A stretch of DNA of 64,000 nucleotides, from NCBI GenBank assembly GCA_947503035.1, contig CANNCD010000003.1:62001-126000 (forward strand). The letters run 5' to 3'. The notes below the pieces were generated by a model, which was given only the letters and a program-made list of their open reading frames with translations, had not been told where the DNA came from and did not search any database. Origin of the DNA: an uncultured Halocynthiibacter sp. (GTDB taxonomy: Bacteria; Pseudomonadota; Alphaproteobacteria; Rhodobacterales; Rhodobacteraceae). Shown here piece after piece: positions 8,290 through 16,900 of this stretch. A program made the translations under genes and the position numbers. The first letter of the stretch is position 1, and each line of letters begins with the position of its first letter.

Positions 8290-8784
8290 CTAACCCTTTA
8301 AAACCATGCCATTTAATTCATCATCCGTGGGTTGGCGCACCGGTAGCCCCTCTGCGAGATACCCCACACCTGCACCCGATCCAAGCATCCCTTCGGGGAC
8401 ATCAATAATGTCGGTGAGTCCCGCGTCGCGCAGGCGCGCAGTCATCCGGTTGGACCGCACCCCGCGCGCGCAAATCAGCGCGACCGGCCGCGCGCCGAAG
8501 TGGTCAAAAACCGACCTCAGAACCGCTTCGAAGTCGCCGCGCCGCATATCAATCGGAATGGCAGGCGCGGCAACACCGGTGCGTGCCCATTCATCGGGGC
8601 GTCGGATATCAATCAGAAAAATCGCACCCGCGGCGGCCATGTCATGGGCCTCGGTCACGGTAAGGGCACCCTCTGTGCCGGCGAAGACATTGAACCATTG
8701 TGATGCGGCAACCGCGCCACCGATTGCAACAGCCCCAGCGCCCAGCAAAACGGTGCGGCGGGATGGACGTGGGACATGGGGCAT
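8290..8784 (-). CDS. Exported rhodanese-domain protein with Tat-type signal
   Basis: A 164-residue single-domain rhodanese. The N-terminus SRRTVLLGAGAVAIGG is a twin-arginine-type signal/anchor. The domain follows from about residue 40, with FLIDIRRPDEWARTGV and an active-site loop CARGVRSN, in which C105 would carry the persulfide. It probably moves sulfane sulfur in the periplasm. It is the promoter-proximal gene of a pair with the FAD oxidoreductase and lies divergent to the CcdA/thioredoxin genes, all consistent with handling of oxidised sulfur or protein thiols. Confidence 0.85.
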   Translation of the reverse strand: MPHVPRPSRRTVLLGAGAVAIGGAVAASQWFNVFAGTEGALTVTEAHDMAAAGAIFLIDIRRPDEWARTGVAAPAIPIDMRRGDFEAVLRSVFDHFGARPVALICARGVRSNRMTARLRDAGLTDIIDVPEGMLGSGAGVGYLAEGLPVRQPTDDELNGMVLKG

Positions 8785-8834
8785 CGGTCTTCCTTTGGTG
8801 TGTTATGGTCTTTTGGCGCCATGCCAGCGCGCCG

Positions 8835-8853
8835 TCTGTGACTATATCACAGA
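8835..8853. promoter_or_regulatory. 19-bp palindrome in the rhodanese/ccdA divergent promoter region
   Basis: TCTGTGA-ctata-TCACAGA has perfect seven-base arms. TGTGA/TCACA half-sites recall CRP/FNR-family sites, but the spacer is five rather than the six of Escherichia coli CRP. It lies 51 bases upstream of the rhodanese start. Confidence 0.5.
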
Positions 8854-8901
8854 GTCTTAGGATATGGATTAATCTATGGCTATGAACGCGGGCTTGCGCC
8901 A

Positions 8902-8915
8902 TCACGTCCACGTGA
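8902..8915. promoter_or_regulatory. 14-bp palindrome upstream of ccdA-like gene
   Basis: TCACGT-cc-ACGTGA has perfect six-base arms. It is about 80 bases before the ccdA-like start and 49 bases from the 8835 palindrome, so two different factors, or one at each divergent promoter, may act here. Confidence 0.4.
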
Positions 8916-8996
8916 GAATGGCCCGTTTGCCCACTTCGCCCCTTAACGCCCGCGCGCGGTTTGCTAGTGTGACGGTGAAATAACATGTGGGGATCT

Positions 8997-9710
8997 ATGG
9001 AATTTGTGTTTGCCTATGGCGCGGGGTTGTTGACGCTGATCAACCCCTGTGTGTTGCCGGTCCTGCCAATCGTGTTGGTCGGAGCGCTTAACGCGACTAA
9101 GGCCGGCCCGATTGCGCTTGCGGCGGGGATGAGCCTGTCCTTTGTTGTATTCGGCGTCTTTGTCACCGCCTTTGGCGGCGCGATTGGTTTGACACAGGAC
9201 CTGTTGGCGCAGATCGGCGCGGGGATGATGGTGGGCTTTGGCATTGTGATGCTGGTGCCCCGTTTGACCCGTTCGTTCGAGGCCGCCACCGCAGGCGTTG
9301 CCAGCGGCGCGGACGCGCGAATGGACGGCATTGCGGCGGGGTCACTGCGTGGGCAATTCGTCGGTGGTCTATTGCTTGGAACCGTGTGGTCGCCGTGCAT
9401 TGGGCCAACCCTTGGGGGCGCGATTGCCCTTGCGAGTCAGGGCCAGAACCTTGGGCATGTGACCTTGATCATGGTGGCCTTTGCCGCCGGTGTGTCGACC
9501 CTGATCATCGGGCTTGGCCTTGGCGCACAAGAGGCCATTCGCGCCCGTGCCAATCGTCTTCGGGGGCTGGCCGAACGGTCCAAACCCATCATCGGCGCGA
9601 CCTTTATCGTGGTTGGCGCCATGCTGTTCTTTAAACTTCACCACATTCTTGAGGCGGGCTTGCTCTCGATTATGCCGATCTGGCTTCAAGATCTTTCTGT
9701 TGCGTTTTAA
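8997..9710 (+). CDS. CcdA/DsbD-like transmembrane thiol-disulfide transporter
   Basis: A polytopic inner-membrane protein of about 237 residues that would carry reducing equivalents from the cytoplasm to the periplasm. Two conserved cysteines are in the right contexts: NPCVLPVLP in the first helix and WSPCIGPTLGG near the middle of the protein. About six hydrophobic helices are visible. I start at the ATG at 8997 (MEFVFAYGAG), with GGGGA close upstream, although an in-frame ATG 12 bases earlier is possible. A thioredoxin-fold protein follows after 15 bases, the natural periplasmic partner, as in SoxV/SoxW or CcdA/TlpA pairs. Confidence 0.87.
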   Translation: MEFVFAYGAGLLTLINPCVLPVLPIVLVGALNATKAGPIALAAGMSLSFVVFGVFVTAFGGAIGLTQDLLAQIGAGMMVGFGIVMLVPRLTRSFEAATAGVASGADARMDGIAAGSLRGQFVGGLLLGTVWSPCIGPTLGGAIALASQGQNLGHVTLIMVAFAAGVSTLIIGLGLGAQEAIRARANRLRGLAERSKPIIGATFIVVGAMLFFKLHHILEAGLLSIMPIWLQDLSVAF

Positions 9711-9725
9711 TCAAAGGAAATCATC

Positions 9726-10121
9726 ATGATACGACGTGCCTTTCTTGCCCTTTCGTTTGCTGCCTTGATGCCTGTTTCGGCCATCGCGGATGGGTTTAAA
9801 CCCTATACCCCCGGCGCGATCAAAGACGCGCTGGACGCGGGTGAAACCGTTTTGGTGGATTACTCTGCGACATGGTGTTCGACCTGCGCCCGTCAGGCCC
9901 GCGTGATCGATGGCCTGCGCGCGGATGACCCCGCCTATGACGCGGCGATGACCTTTATCAAGGTCGATTGGGATACCTATGCGCGCGATGACGTCACCAC
10001 ATCCCGCAACATCCCGCGCCGCTCGACCCTGCTCGTTCTACGTGGCGATGATGAACTGGGCCGGATTGTCGCCGGCACATCAACGGGCCAAATCAAGGCG
10101 TTGATGGACCTTGGGCTTTGA
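9726..10121 (+). CDS. Periplasmic thioredoxin-fold protein
   Basis: A 131-residue protein with a signal peptide (residues 1-21, ending VSAIA) and a thioredoxin-like domain with the redox pair C51-ST-C54 in DYSATWCSTCARQ. The domain resembles the C-terminal domain of DsbD more than DsbA. It is probably kept reduced by the CcdA-like protein encoded 15 bases upstream and could reduce periplasmic disulfides or cytochrome c precursors. Its TGA overlaps the ATG of the next gene (TGATG), suggesting coupled translation. Confidence 0.85.
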   Translation: MIRRAFLALSFAALMPVSAIADGFKPYTPGAIKDALDAGETVLVDYSATWCSTCARQARVIDGLRADDPAYDAAMTFIKVDWDTYARDDVTTSRNIPRRSTLLVLRGDDELGRIVAGTSTGQIKALMDLGL

Positions 10122-10570
10122 TGAAAGGGTTTCCTGATCTTCCGCCGATTTGGTGGGCCGCAAGCATGGGCGTCATTTACATCGCGAAATGGGCCCTGCC
10201 CCAGTTGCATTTTGATGTCGGTGCCTTTGCAAGTGTGGCCTCGGCGATTTTTTGGGTGGCCCTTGGGTTGATCGCGTGGTCCGGCATCTGGTTCTGGCGC
10301 AAGAAAACTCCGATTGAGCCACACCACACCCCGAAAACCCTGATCAAGGAGGGGCCGTTTCGGATTTCGCGAAACCCGATTTACCTTGGGCTTGTGATGT
10401 TGACCGTTGCCTCGGCCCTTTCGAATGGATCGATCATTGGGGTGGTTGCGGCCATTGGGCTATGGGTGATCCTTGACCGTCGGTTCGCCGCCAAGGAAGA
10501 GGCGCTCTTGCTCCGAACCTTTGGCGACGAGGCGCGTGATTATTTGGCAGACACGCGCCGCTGGCTCTGA
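10121..10570 (+). CDS. Isoprenylcysteine carboxyl methyltransferase-like membrane methyltransferase
   Basis: A 149-residue integral membrane protein with three or four hydrophobic helices and the ICMT/PEMT signature: FRISRNPIYLGLVML for the SAM-binding RxPxY segment, then EEALLLRTFGDEARDYLADTRRW near the end. Bacterial members are mostly uncharacterised and may methylate lipids or small thiols. Its ATG overlaps the thioredoxin stop, so it is the third gene of this operon; a functional link with the redox genes is not evident. It converges with the hydrolase gene after four bases. Confidence 0.8.
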   Translation: MKGFPDLPPIWWAASMGVIYIAKWALPQLHFDVGAFASVASAIFWVALGLIAWSGIWFWRKKTPIEPHHTPKTLIKEGPFRISRNPIYLGLVMLTVASALSNGSIIGVVAAIGLWVILDRRFAAKEEALLLRTFGDEARDYLADTRRWL

Positions 10571-10574
10571 CGGA

Positions 10575-11633
10575 TTAGGTCGCCGCCGCGAGGTACCGAA
10601 CGATCCGGTCGGACAGGTCGTCGTGGATATCCGCGCGCGACCGTCCCCCCGCATCATCACAAAGCGGGTCTGGCTCGTTCTCATTGCGCAAGATTGCGGC
10701 GCCCTTGGGTTTGCATTCCGCGAGAAAGCTAAAATGGATCGCGTCGTTTACCATCTCATAGGTCGCGTTGGGGATTTGCGTCGCCGCGTGTTTTGCGTCA
10801 ACACCAATCGGAACCGTCCCCGCATCCCCAAGGTTGAGAACCAACATGGGGATGTTTATTGCAGCGAGGCTGTCGTCGGTCAGGGTTTCAACGATACCGG
10901 GGTCGATGATAACGGCCGTCTTGATCCGTGGATCGCGTAAATCCTGTCCCGCGGGCGACAGATCATAGTCATGCAAATCCACCCCGAACCGCGCCAAGAA
11001 GGCACAGTCCGACATGCCGTGGTCGGTGTCATCGCAGAACCGCTGGAGCAGGTCCGGATCAACCCGCGCCCCCGCCGTGGCCATGGCGGTATAGCCCCCC
11101 GCCGAAAACCCAAGGATCGAGATACGGTCCGTATCCACAAAGGCAAATTCATCCGGCGTCGATGTGATGTGGTCCAGAACCGCAGACACGTCGGCAGGCC
11201 GTTCCCAAACGCGGATCGCCGCCTCGGCCGAGGCATTGCCCGACGTTGTGCCTGGGTGATTTGGTAGAACAACAACGAAGCCGGCCTCGGCCAAATCCGA
11301 CGCGATCCAGCCGAACTGCCCCGCGTTACCACCCGCCCCGTGCGAGATGATCACCAGTGGAAACTGTCCGTCCTGCATCGGGGCACCGCGCCCCGCCGGT
11401 GTGCCATGAAACACGCCATTGCCGCCAACGGTTACGGTCTTGCCGCCCGCCGTGGCCGGATACCAGATGTGAAAATCAATGTTGCCGCCGCGAACCGGCG
11501 CGGGGGCCGATCCATATGTGATGCCTGCCGCGCCTGTGTATGGTGGGCGGGTCACCTCATAGGTCAGCCACCCCGACAGGCCAAGCGCGGCAATACATCC
11601 TGCGATTTTCGCGAAACCTCGTAAATTTGACAT
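10575..11633 (-). CDS. Alpha/beta hydrolase, dienelactone hydrolase/PAF-acetylhydrolase-like, exported
   Basis: A 352-residue serine hydrolase with an N-terminal signal/anchor (about residues 8-26). The nucleophile elbow is GFSAGGYTA (GxSxG with Ser), an oxyanion segment VIISHGAGGNAGQFGW precedes it, and FVVVLPNHPGTTSG lies between them. Such proteins are often annotated as predicted dienelactone hydrolases, but the length and HGAGG motif are closer to the bacterial PAF-acetylhydrolase-like group. It is divergent from an AraC-type regulator with an operator-like repeat between them, so the regulator probably controls it. The natural ester substrate is unknown. Confidence 0.82.
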   Translation of the reverse strand: MSNLRGFAKIAGCIAALGLSGWLTYEVTRPPYTGAAGITYGSAPAPVRGGNIDFHIWYPATAGGKTVTVGGNGVFHGTPAGRGAPMQDGQFPLVIISHGAGGNAGQFGWIASDLAEAGFVVVLPNHPGTTSGNASAEAAIRVWERPADVSAVLDHITSTPDEFAFVDTDRISILGFSAGGYTAMATAGARVDPDLLQRFCDDTDHGMSDCAFLARFGVDLHDYDLSPAGQDLRDPRIKTAVIIDPGIVETLTDDSLAAINIPMLVLNLGDAGTVPIGVDAKHAATQIPNATYEMVNDAIHFSFLAECKPKGAAILRNENEPDPLCDDAGGRSRADIHDDLSDRIVRYLAAAT

Positions 11634-11696
11634 TGGGGTCTCCTTTCATATCCAACGTGTTGGGGTTGGTATGGGGGAAACGGCGCAAACCGGCGT

Positions 11697-11714
11697 CCTC
11701 AAACGTGTTTTAGG
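11697..11714. promoter_or_regulatory. Inverted repeat in the hydrolase/AraC promoter region
   Basis: CCTCAAAC-gt-GTTTTAGG has arms matching at seven of eight positions. A second element, CCAAC-gt-GTTGG, lies at about 11652-11663, and a further ACGTTT half-site occurs near 11727. All share an ACGT core, as if one factor binds repeatedly in this 144-base gap. Confidence 0.45.
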
Positions 11715-11777
11715 TCGTCCTCCATCACGTTTAAGGATATCAACCCCCCAAATGCCCAAACCGAAAGACCCCGACAG

Positions 11778-12785
11778 ATGTTGTTTGTCCCCCTGCCCTT
11801 GTTCGCCACGATATGCCTTGCCGTGATGTTTGTGCGGTTTGTCATGACGCGGGATATGACCCTGCGGGCGCATCAATTGTTTGCGGGTCTTGTTGGGCTT
11901 TATGCGGTGCAGTCGTTGCTGGTGACCCTGCGCTGGGGCTATGGGTTCGAAGGGGTGGCGGTTGCTCTTATCCTATTGGCGCCGGTTTTGCCGGCGGTGG
12001 CCTATCTTGCCTATGCGTCGCTTGCGGGGGTGATGTCGGGGCGCGCGTTTTGGCCATTGGGGGTGATTGCGGTGAATTGGATCGCCTTTGCCGCACTGCC
12101 TGTGTTGCCTGATCCGTTCATCTTGATGACCTACCTCGGGTTTGGCGGATTGTTGGTGCGGCTTGGATGGCGGGGCGCGGATGGGCTGTCGCTTTCGCCG
12201 ATTGGGGACGCGCGCGAGATCGGGTTTGCGATCCTGTTGACCGGCGGGGCCTTGGTCGCGTCGGGGATGACGGACGTCTATTTGATCGTTGATTTTATCC
12301 GTAACGAAGGGCGCAACGCGGGGCTTATCCTGACCTTTGTACAGACGGCGTTTATCCTATGCATCGGGGCGGCGGCGTGTTTTGGACGCAGCACCGAAAA
12401 CCCGACGGCAACGCCCGAGGCCCCTGCCCCCGAGGCCCAAGAGGGGGACGCCGATATCGTTGACCGTCTTGTGACGCAGTTTTCGCAAAACGGGTTGCAC
12501 CGAAACGAAGACCTGAGCCTTCGGGTGCTGGCGCGCAAACTGGGTCTGCCGGATCGTCGGGTGTCACAGGCGATCAACCGCGTGTCAGGCCAAAGCGTGT
12601 CGCAATTCGTCAATGAATTCCGCATCAAAGAGGCCTGTGATCTGTTGCAAACCACCGACAAAACAATCCTCGAGGTGTCCTTGACCGCGGGGTTCGCGAC
12701 GAAATCCAACTTTAACCGCGAATTTTCGCGGGTCACGGGGCACACCCCATCTGCATGGCGCAAGGCGTATGCTACGACGGGGTGA
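11778..12785 (+). CDS. AraC-family regulator with membrane-embedded N-terminal sensor
   Basis: A 335-residue protein with about six hydrophobic helices in residues 1-200 (beginning LFVPLPLFATICLAVMFV) followed by a cytoplasmic linker and a C-terminal AraC DNA-binding domain (from about residue 235; LSLRVLARKLGLPDRRVSQAI and ILEVSLTAGFATKSNF are its two helix-turn-helices). This membrane-AraC type senses signals at or across the inner membrane. Divergence from the exported hydrolase suggests that gene as its target. Its 3' end overlaps the convergent sterol-desaturase gene by 14 bases. No strong ribosome binding site precedes the ATG. Confidence 0.85.
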   Translation: MLFVPLPLFATICLAVMFVRFVMTRDMTLRAHQLFAGLVGLYAVQSLLVTLRWGYGFEGVAVALILLAPVLPAVAYLAYASLAGVMSGRAFWPLGVIAVNWIAFAALPVLPDPFILMTYLGFGGLLVRLGWRGADGLSLSPIGDAREIGFAILLTGGALVASGMTDVYLIVDFIRNEGRNAGLILTFVQTAFILCIGAAACFGRSTENPTATPEAPAPEAQEGDADIVDRLVTQFSQNGLHRNEDLSLRVLARKLGLPDRRVSQAINRVSGQSVSQFVNEFRIKEACDLLQTTDKTILEVSLTAGFATKSNFNREFSRVTGHTPSAWRKAYATTG

Positions 12786-13758
12786 ACACGCGCATGACAC
12801 GTTTCGCGCCACGTTTGATCCGCCGTTTAAACGCGCGGGACATCTCGACCACGGGGCGCAGGTACAATTCACCAATGCGAAACGATGTCAGGTCATCGGG
12901 GCCAAGCCCGAACGCCAGATCGGTGTCGGTTTCCGACAGGTGAAGTGAGCCGAACATCCAATCCCAAAGCGCAAGTGCCGCGCCGAAATTCTTGTCGAAA
13001 TGCTGTTCGGCGATGGAGTGGTGCAATTGGTGTTGGGCGGGCGAGATAAAGATATGTTCGAGCCACGGCCAGTATTGAATGCTGATGTGGGAATGACGCA
13101 GGTTCGATCCGGTGACGTGGAACACAAACACCAACACGTTCACGCCCAGAACCGTATAAAGATCAACCGTATTGCCAAACAGAAAGATAAACGTTGCCAT
13201 CACCACGCCCTGCGCCAACGCCCCGCGCAACGCGTAAAACACCCCTTCGAGCGGGTGAATACGATAGACGGTGATGGGGGTCATGGTTTCGGCGGAATGG
13301 TGGACCTTGTGAATGGCCCAAAGGGGTGGCCATTTGTGCATCCAGCGGTGCAGCAGATATTTCGAGAAATCATCGGCCATGAACATCGCAACCGAAAACA
13401 GCCCGATCACAATACCAACTGGCGCGTCATTCCAAAGACCGGCGGACAGGAACTCCTGTCGGTGCAAAAGGTAGAACACCGATGTCGCCACGGCCAGTTG
13501 CGTCACAAAGAACGGCGAGATGAACAGGTTGATCAACCCGTTGATCACAAAGATCTTGTAATCTGCCATCGATGATTTGGAAAAGATGATCTTGCGATCA
13601 AACACGCGGGCAAAGGCCCCGCGAATATTCTGGCGTTTCACCAAAATAAGCCAGCCAATGGCCAGCCCAATAGACAGGGCAAGATAGCCCACAAAGATCC
13701 GTTTGCGCGGATCGGAAAAGTCAGAGAAAAGCGAAATGGCCTGATCGATGAATTCCAT
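12772..13758 (-). CDS. Sterol desaturase/fatty acid hydroxylase family membrane protein
   Basis: A 328-residue di-iron membrane oxygenase candidate. Several hydrophobic helices surround the histidine motifs: HRWMH, HKVHH, and HQLHH near residue 245, which together make the eight-His metal site. Bacterial members hydroxylate or desaturate lipids, carotenoids or sterol-like compounds; the substrate here is unknown. It lies 50 bases downstream of the DUF4856 gene in the same direction and is probably co-transcribed with it. The C-terminus is strongly basic (SRAFKRRIKRGAKRVM). The 3' end overlaps the AraC gene. Confidence 0.83.
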   Translation of the reverse strand: MEFIDQAISLFSDFSDPRKRIFVGYLALSIGLAIGWLILVKRQNIRGAFARVFDRKIIFSKSSMADYKIFVINGLINLFISPFFVTQLAVATSVFYLLHRQEFLSAGLWNDAPVGIVIGLFSVAMFMADDFSKYLLHRWMHKWPPLWAIHKVHHSAETMTPITVYRIHPLEGVFYALRGALAQGVVMATFIFLFGNTVDLYTVLGVNVLVFVFHVTGSNLRHSHISIQYWPWLEHIFISPAQHQLHHSIAEQHFDKNFGAALALWDWMFGSLHLSETDTDLAFGLGPDDLTSFRIGELYLRPVVEMSRAFKRRIKRGAKRVMRVFTPS

Positions 13759-13808
13759 TTGGTCTCCGATGGGGTGGCCGGCGCGATGCTGCGCCGACCG
13801 AGATGAGA

Positions 13809-15218
13809 TTAGTCAGTTTCCGCACCGGATGTCGCGCCGATTTTATCAGCGAGCGCACCAAGGGAAGCGGTCTGGTCGTTGTGAAGTGCCTTGAGAGAGA
13901 ACGCATCCGCAAGAAGCGTCTGCACCTTAAGCATGTTCAACTGATAGTCGTTCCAAGTCATACGACGTTCGCGCACAAAGTTTCCAGATGCATCAACACC
14001 GGTCACATAAGAGTTGTCGAGCGTCACAGGACCCATAAGGATCAGTTCGTTCAACTCAACCGCAGTTGCGCCAAGGTTGTTGCGGCCCGTTTGCAATGCC
14101 ATTGCGAAACCCTTGAGCTCACCCCAGTGCTTTACATAGGTGCGGTATGCCGCGTCTTTTGCTTCGCCTTCTTCAGCTTCGCCAAGTTTCGCGATGTCTG
14201 CGTATACGGAACCCGCATATTTGAATGTCGCCTCAGCAAGCACTTTTTCCCAGTTGCTTTCGATCACTTCGGCGTATGCTTTCAACTCGCCGCGCTGTGC
14301 GTCGCTCAATGCTTCGCCGTTTGCGGATGTGATCAATTCACGGCCTTCGACGAAGGCACGCATGATCGTGTGCATGTACTGAGTGGATTTTGTGCCGCCT
14401 GCATCTGCGCCAGCTGCGTAATATGCTGGGCCAAAGACGTATTCTGTTTTCAGATCAACAACGCCGTCGCCATTCGCGTCAGCTGCTTCTAGGTCTGTTT
14501 GCTTTGCAACCGCATAGGCTTGGGTCGGTGTCAGGTCCAAAGTGTGCGCTGGTGCACCCCAGTACCCGAAACCTTCGTCCCAAACGTGTTCTTTACCCGT
14601 ATATGCTGCGCCTTCGGAATATGGTGCGTTGTTTGGTTTGTTGTCCGCGTCGAGTTTCTCGTCGAGGTAGTTATCAACGGACTGGTTATACATCATGGCG
14701 CCCATGGTGTATTTGGAGATCAGCTGTGGCCAGTCGTAACCGTTCTCTGCATCAAAGCCGCGATTCGACGCCGCCGCTTTGGAGATCATGGAAAGAACAA
14801 CGTCTTTGCCAGACAGGTTACCCGCCCACGCTGGCATCGCGCCGTCGTAGAATTTGCCAGAGATGTTCTTGCCAGAAGAGATCGCGTTTACAGTCGCTTG
14901 TGCAACTGGGAAACCGTCTTTGCTGACGGGTGCGATGATCGGAAGGTCGTCTTCGGAACCGTTGAAATACGCAAGCATTTGCGCCTCAAGTTCGGCCGCG
15001 TTGTCGCCGCCATTGCCGTTGCCAGCAAGCTTTTTAAGGCTGTCGTGAAGAACCTGACGTGCGATTTGACCTGAGTAAGAAACAGAGTTCGTTGCGTCGC
15101 CTTCATAGCCTTTTAGTGTGATGTCGAATGGACCGTAAGTGCCTTCGGCAGATGCGGTACCGGCTACGATGATGGCGGCAACGATTGCGGTCGCGCTTTT
15201 GAGTTTCGTCAAGAGCAT
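13809..15218 (-). CDS. DUF4856-family exported protein with EF-hand-like loop
   Basis: A 469-residue secreted or periplasmic protein. It has a signal peptide (cleavage after GTASA, about residue 24) and the family hallmark KEHVWDEGFGYWGAP near residue 210. The segment DANGDGVVD has the spacing of a calcium-binding EF-hand loop. Related proteins in Bacteroidetes and Proteobacteria often sit beside imelysin or iron-uptake genes, but their molecular role is not established. GGAGAG lies just upstream of the ATG, and a palindrome with a TTGACA box lies further upstream (15247-15296), suggesting tight control. Sterol desaturase family gene downstream. Confidence 0.75.
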   Translation of the reverse strand: MLLTKLKSATAIVAAIIVAGTASAEGTYGPFDITLKGYEGDATNSVSYSGQIARQVLHDSLKKLAGNGNGGDNAAELEAQMLAYFNGSEDDLPIIAPVSKDGFPVAQATVNAISSGKNISGKFYDGAMPAWAGNLSGKDVVLSMISKAAASNRGFDAENGYDWPQLISKYTMGAMMYNQSVDNYLDEKLDADNKPNNAPYSEGAAYTGKEHVWDEGFGYWGAPAHTLDLTPTQAYAVAKQTDLEAADANGDGVVDLKTEYVFGPAYYAAGADAGGTKSTQYMHTIMRAFVEGRELITSANGEALSDAQRGELKAYAEVIESNWEKVLAEATFKYAGSVYADIAKLGEAEEGEAKDAAYRTYVKHWGELKGFAMALQTGRNNLGATAVELNELILMGPVTLDNSYVTGVDASGNFVRERRMTWNDYQLNMLKVQTLLADAFSLKALHNDQTASLGALADKIGATSGAETD

Positions 15219-15246
15219 CGGGCTCTCCTTTTAACCAAGTGAAATA

Positions 15247-15263
15247 GTCGGATAAATTCCGAC
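15247..15263. promoter_or_regulatory. Perfect palindrome in the DUF4856 promoter
   Basis: GTCGGA-taaat-TCCGAC has perfect six-base arms and lies 29-45 bases upstream of the start codon. On the minus strand a consensus TTGACA is at 15296-15291, about 28 bases upstream, so the palindrome would cover the transcription start, as expected for a repressor. An iron-responsive factor is plausible from the family, but this is inference. Confidence 0.5.
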
Positions 15264-15442
15264 CAAACTAATCGGGTATATTTTGTTGCCTGTCAAGCGG
15301 TGAATTTTAACGAATTTGAAATCGGTAAATCGCGGGGACGCGACGTTCTTTGATCACAATGCGCGGCGCACAAATGTTAGTGGTTGACGCATCCCATGGC
15401 GCAGCCCATCAATTCGCTAGGCCCAAATTGAAGGACACAGAT

Positions 15443-16900
15443 ATGTCAAATCTACAGCTCAACGACCCCTCGCTTTTGGAACGCCGTGCCTATGTGAATG
15501 GCGCGTGGATTTCGGGTGAGAACAGCTTTGCGGTGACCAACCCCGCGACGGGCGAGGCCATCGTCGAGGTCGCCGATTTGGACGCGCGCGCCACCGCCGA
15601 GGCGATTGATATCGCCCATGCCGCCCAAAAGGACTTTGCCCGCTGGACCGGTAAGGAACGCGCGGCGGTTTTAAAGAAGTGGTATGATTTGATTGTCGAA
15701 AACGCCGATGACCTTGCGGTGATCCTGACGGCGGAAATGGGCAAACCCTTGGCCGAGGCCCGCGGCGAAGTGATGTACGGCGCGTCCTTTATCGAATGGT
15801 TCGCAGAAGATGCCAAGCGCGTCGACGGCGACGTGATCCCCGGTCACCAGCGTGACAAACGGATCGTCGTGTTGAAGCAGGCCATCGGCGTTGTTGGATC
15901 AATCACGCCGTGGAATTTCCCGAACGCGATGATCGCCCGTAAGGTCGCCCCTGCCCTTGCGGTTGGCTGTTCCTTTGTGGCGCGCCCCTCCGAATTGACG
16001 CCTTTGTCGGCGCTGGCCATGGCCGTTTTGGCCGACCGCGCGGGCATTCCCGCCGGTATTTTCAACGTTATCCCGTCCCAAGACGCCGCGGGTGTGGGCG
16101 CCGAGCTTTGCGCCAACCCCAAGGTCGCGAAAATCACCTTTACCGGTTCGACCCGTGTTGGCAAAATCTTAATGAGCCAATGTGCCGACACTGTAAAAAA
16201 GATGTCGCTTGAACTGGGTGGCAATGCGCCGTTCCTTGTGTTTGACGATGCGGACATTGATGCCGCCGTCGAGGGCGCGATGATCGCCAAATTCCGCAAT
16301 AACGGCCAAACCTGCGTTTGTGCCAACCGGATTTACGTGCAGGACGGCGTCTATGATGCCTTCGCGGAAAAACTCGCGGCGCGGATGGGCGCGCTGTCGC
16401 TTGGCGATGGGATGGCGGCGGGTGTCACCAATGGTCCGTTGATCAATGCCGCCGCAATGGACAAGGTCCGCGCGCATATCGATGACGCCGTCAGCAAAGG
16501 CGCGACTGTTGCGCTTGGCGGCAAACCGTCGTCGCTTGGTGGGACCTATTTTGAGCCAACCCTTTTGACCGGCGTGACGCCTGATATGGTCGTGAACCGC
16601 GACGAAACCTTTGGCCCCCTCGCCCCGCTTGTTCGGTTTACGACCGAGGACGAGGCGGTTGATCTGGCCAATAGCACCGAGTTCGGTCTCGCCGCTTATT
16701 TTTATACCCGCGATTTCGCGCGTGTTTGGCGCGTCGCCGAGGCGCTTGAGACCGGCATGGTCGGTATCAACACCGGCCTGATCTCGACCGAGGTCGCGCC
16801 GTTTGGCGGGGTCAAACAATCGGGTCTTGGCCGTGAGGGATCGAAATACGGCACCGATGATTTTGTCGAAATGAAATACCTCTGTATGGATATTGGCTAG
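15443..16900 (+). CDS. gabD: NAD(P)-dependent succinate/glutarate-semialdehyde dehydrogenase
   Basis: A 485-residue aldehyde dehydrogenase oxidising succinate semialdehyde, and plausibly glutarate semialdehyde, to the acid. Motifs: TPWNFPNAMIARK, ELGGNAPFLVF (general-base Glu), and NNGQTCVCANRIYV with catalytic C291. The end GTDDFVEMKYLCMDIG is typical of GabD. I place the start at 15443, where AAGGA lies upstream; a longer frame to 15350 lacks support. It is a single gene. The gabT-like aminotransferase in this window lies 10 kb away, and the enzyme would supply the glutarate-forming step missing from the lysine cluster there. Confidence 0.92.
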   Translation: MSNLQLNDPSLLERRAYVNGAWISGENSFAVTNPATGEAIVEVADLDARATAEAIDIAHAAQKDFARWTGKERAAVLKKWYDLIVENADDLAVILTAEMGKPLAEARGEVMYGASFIEWFAEDAKRVDGDVIPGHQRDKRIVVLKQAIGVVGSITPWNFPNAMIARKVAPALAVGCSFVARPSELTPLSALAMAVLADRAGIPAGIFNVIPSQDAAGVGAELCANPKVAKITFTGSTRVGKILMSQCADTVKKMSLELGGNAPFLVFDDADIDAAVEGAMIAKFRNNGQTCVCANRIYVQDGVYDAFAEKLAARMGALSLGDGMAAGVTNGPLINAAAMDKVRAHIDDAVSKGATVALGGKPSSLGGTYFEPTLLTGVTPDMVVNRDETFGPLAPLVRFTTEDEAVDLANSTEFGLAAYFYTRDFARVWRVAEALETGMVGINTGLISTEVAPFGGVKQSGLGREGSKYGTDDFVEMKYLCMDIG

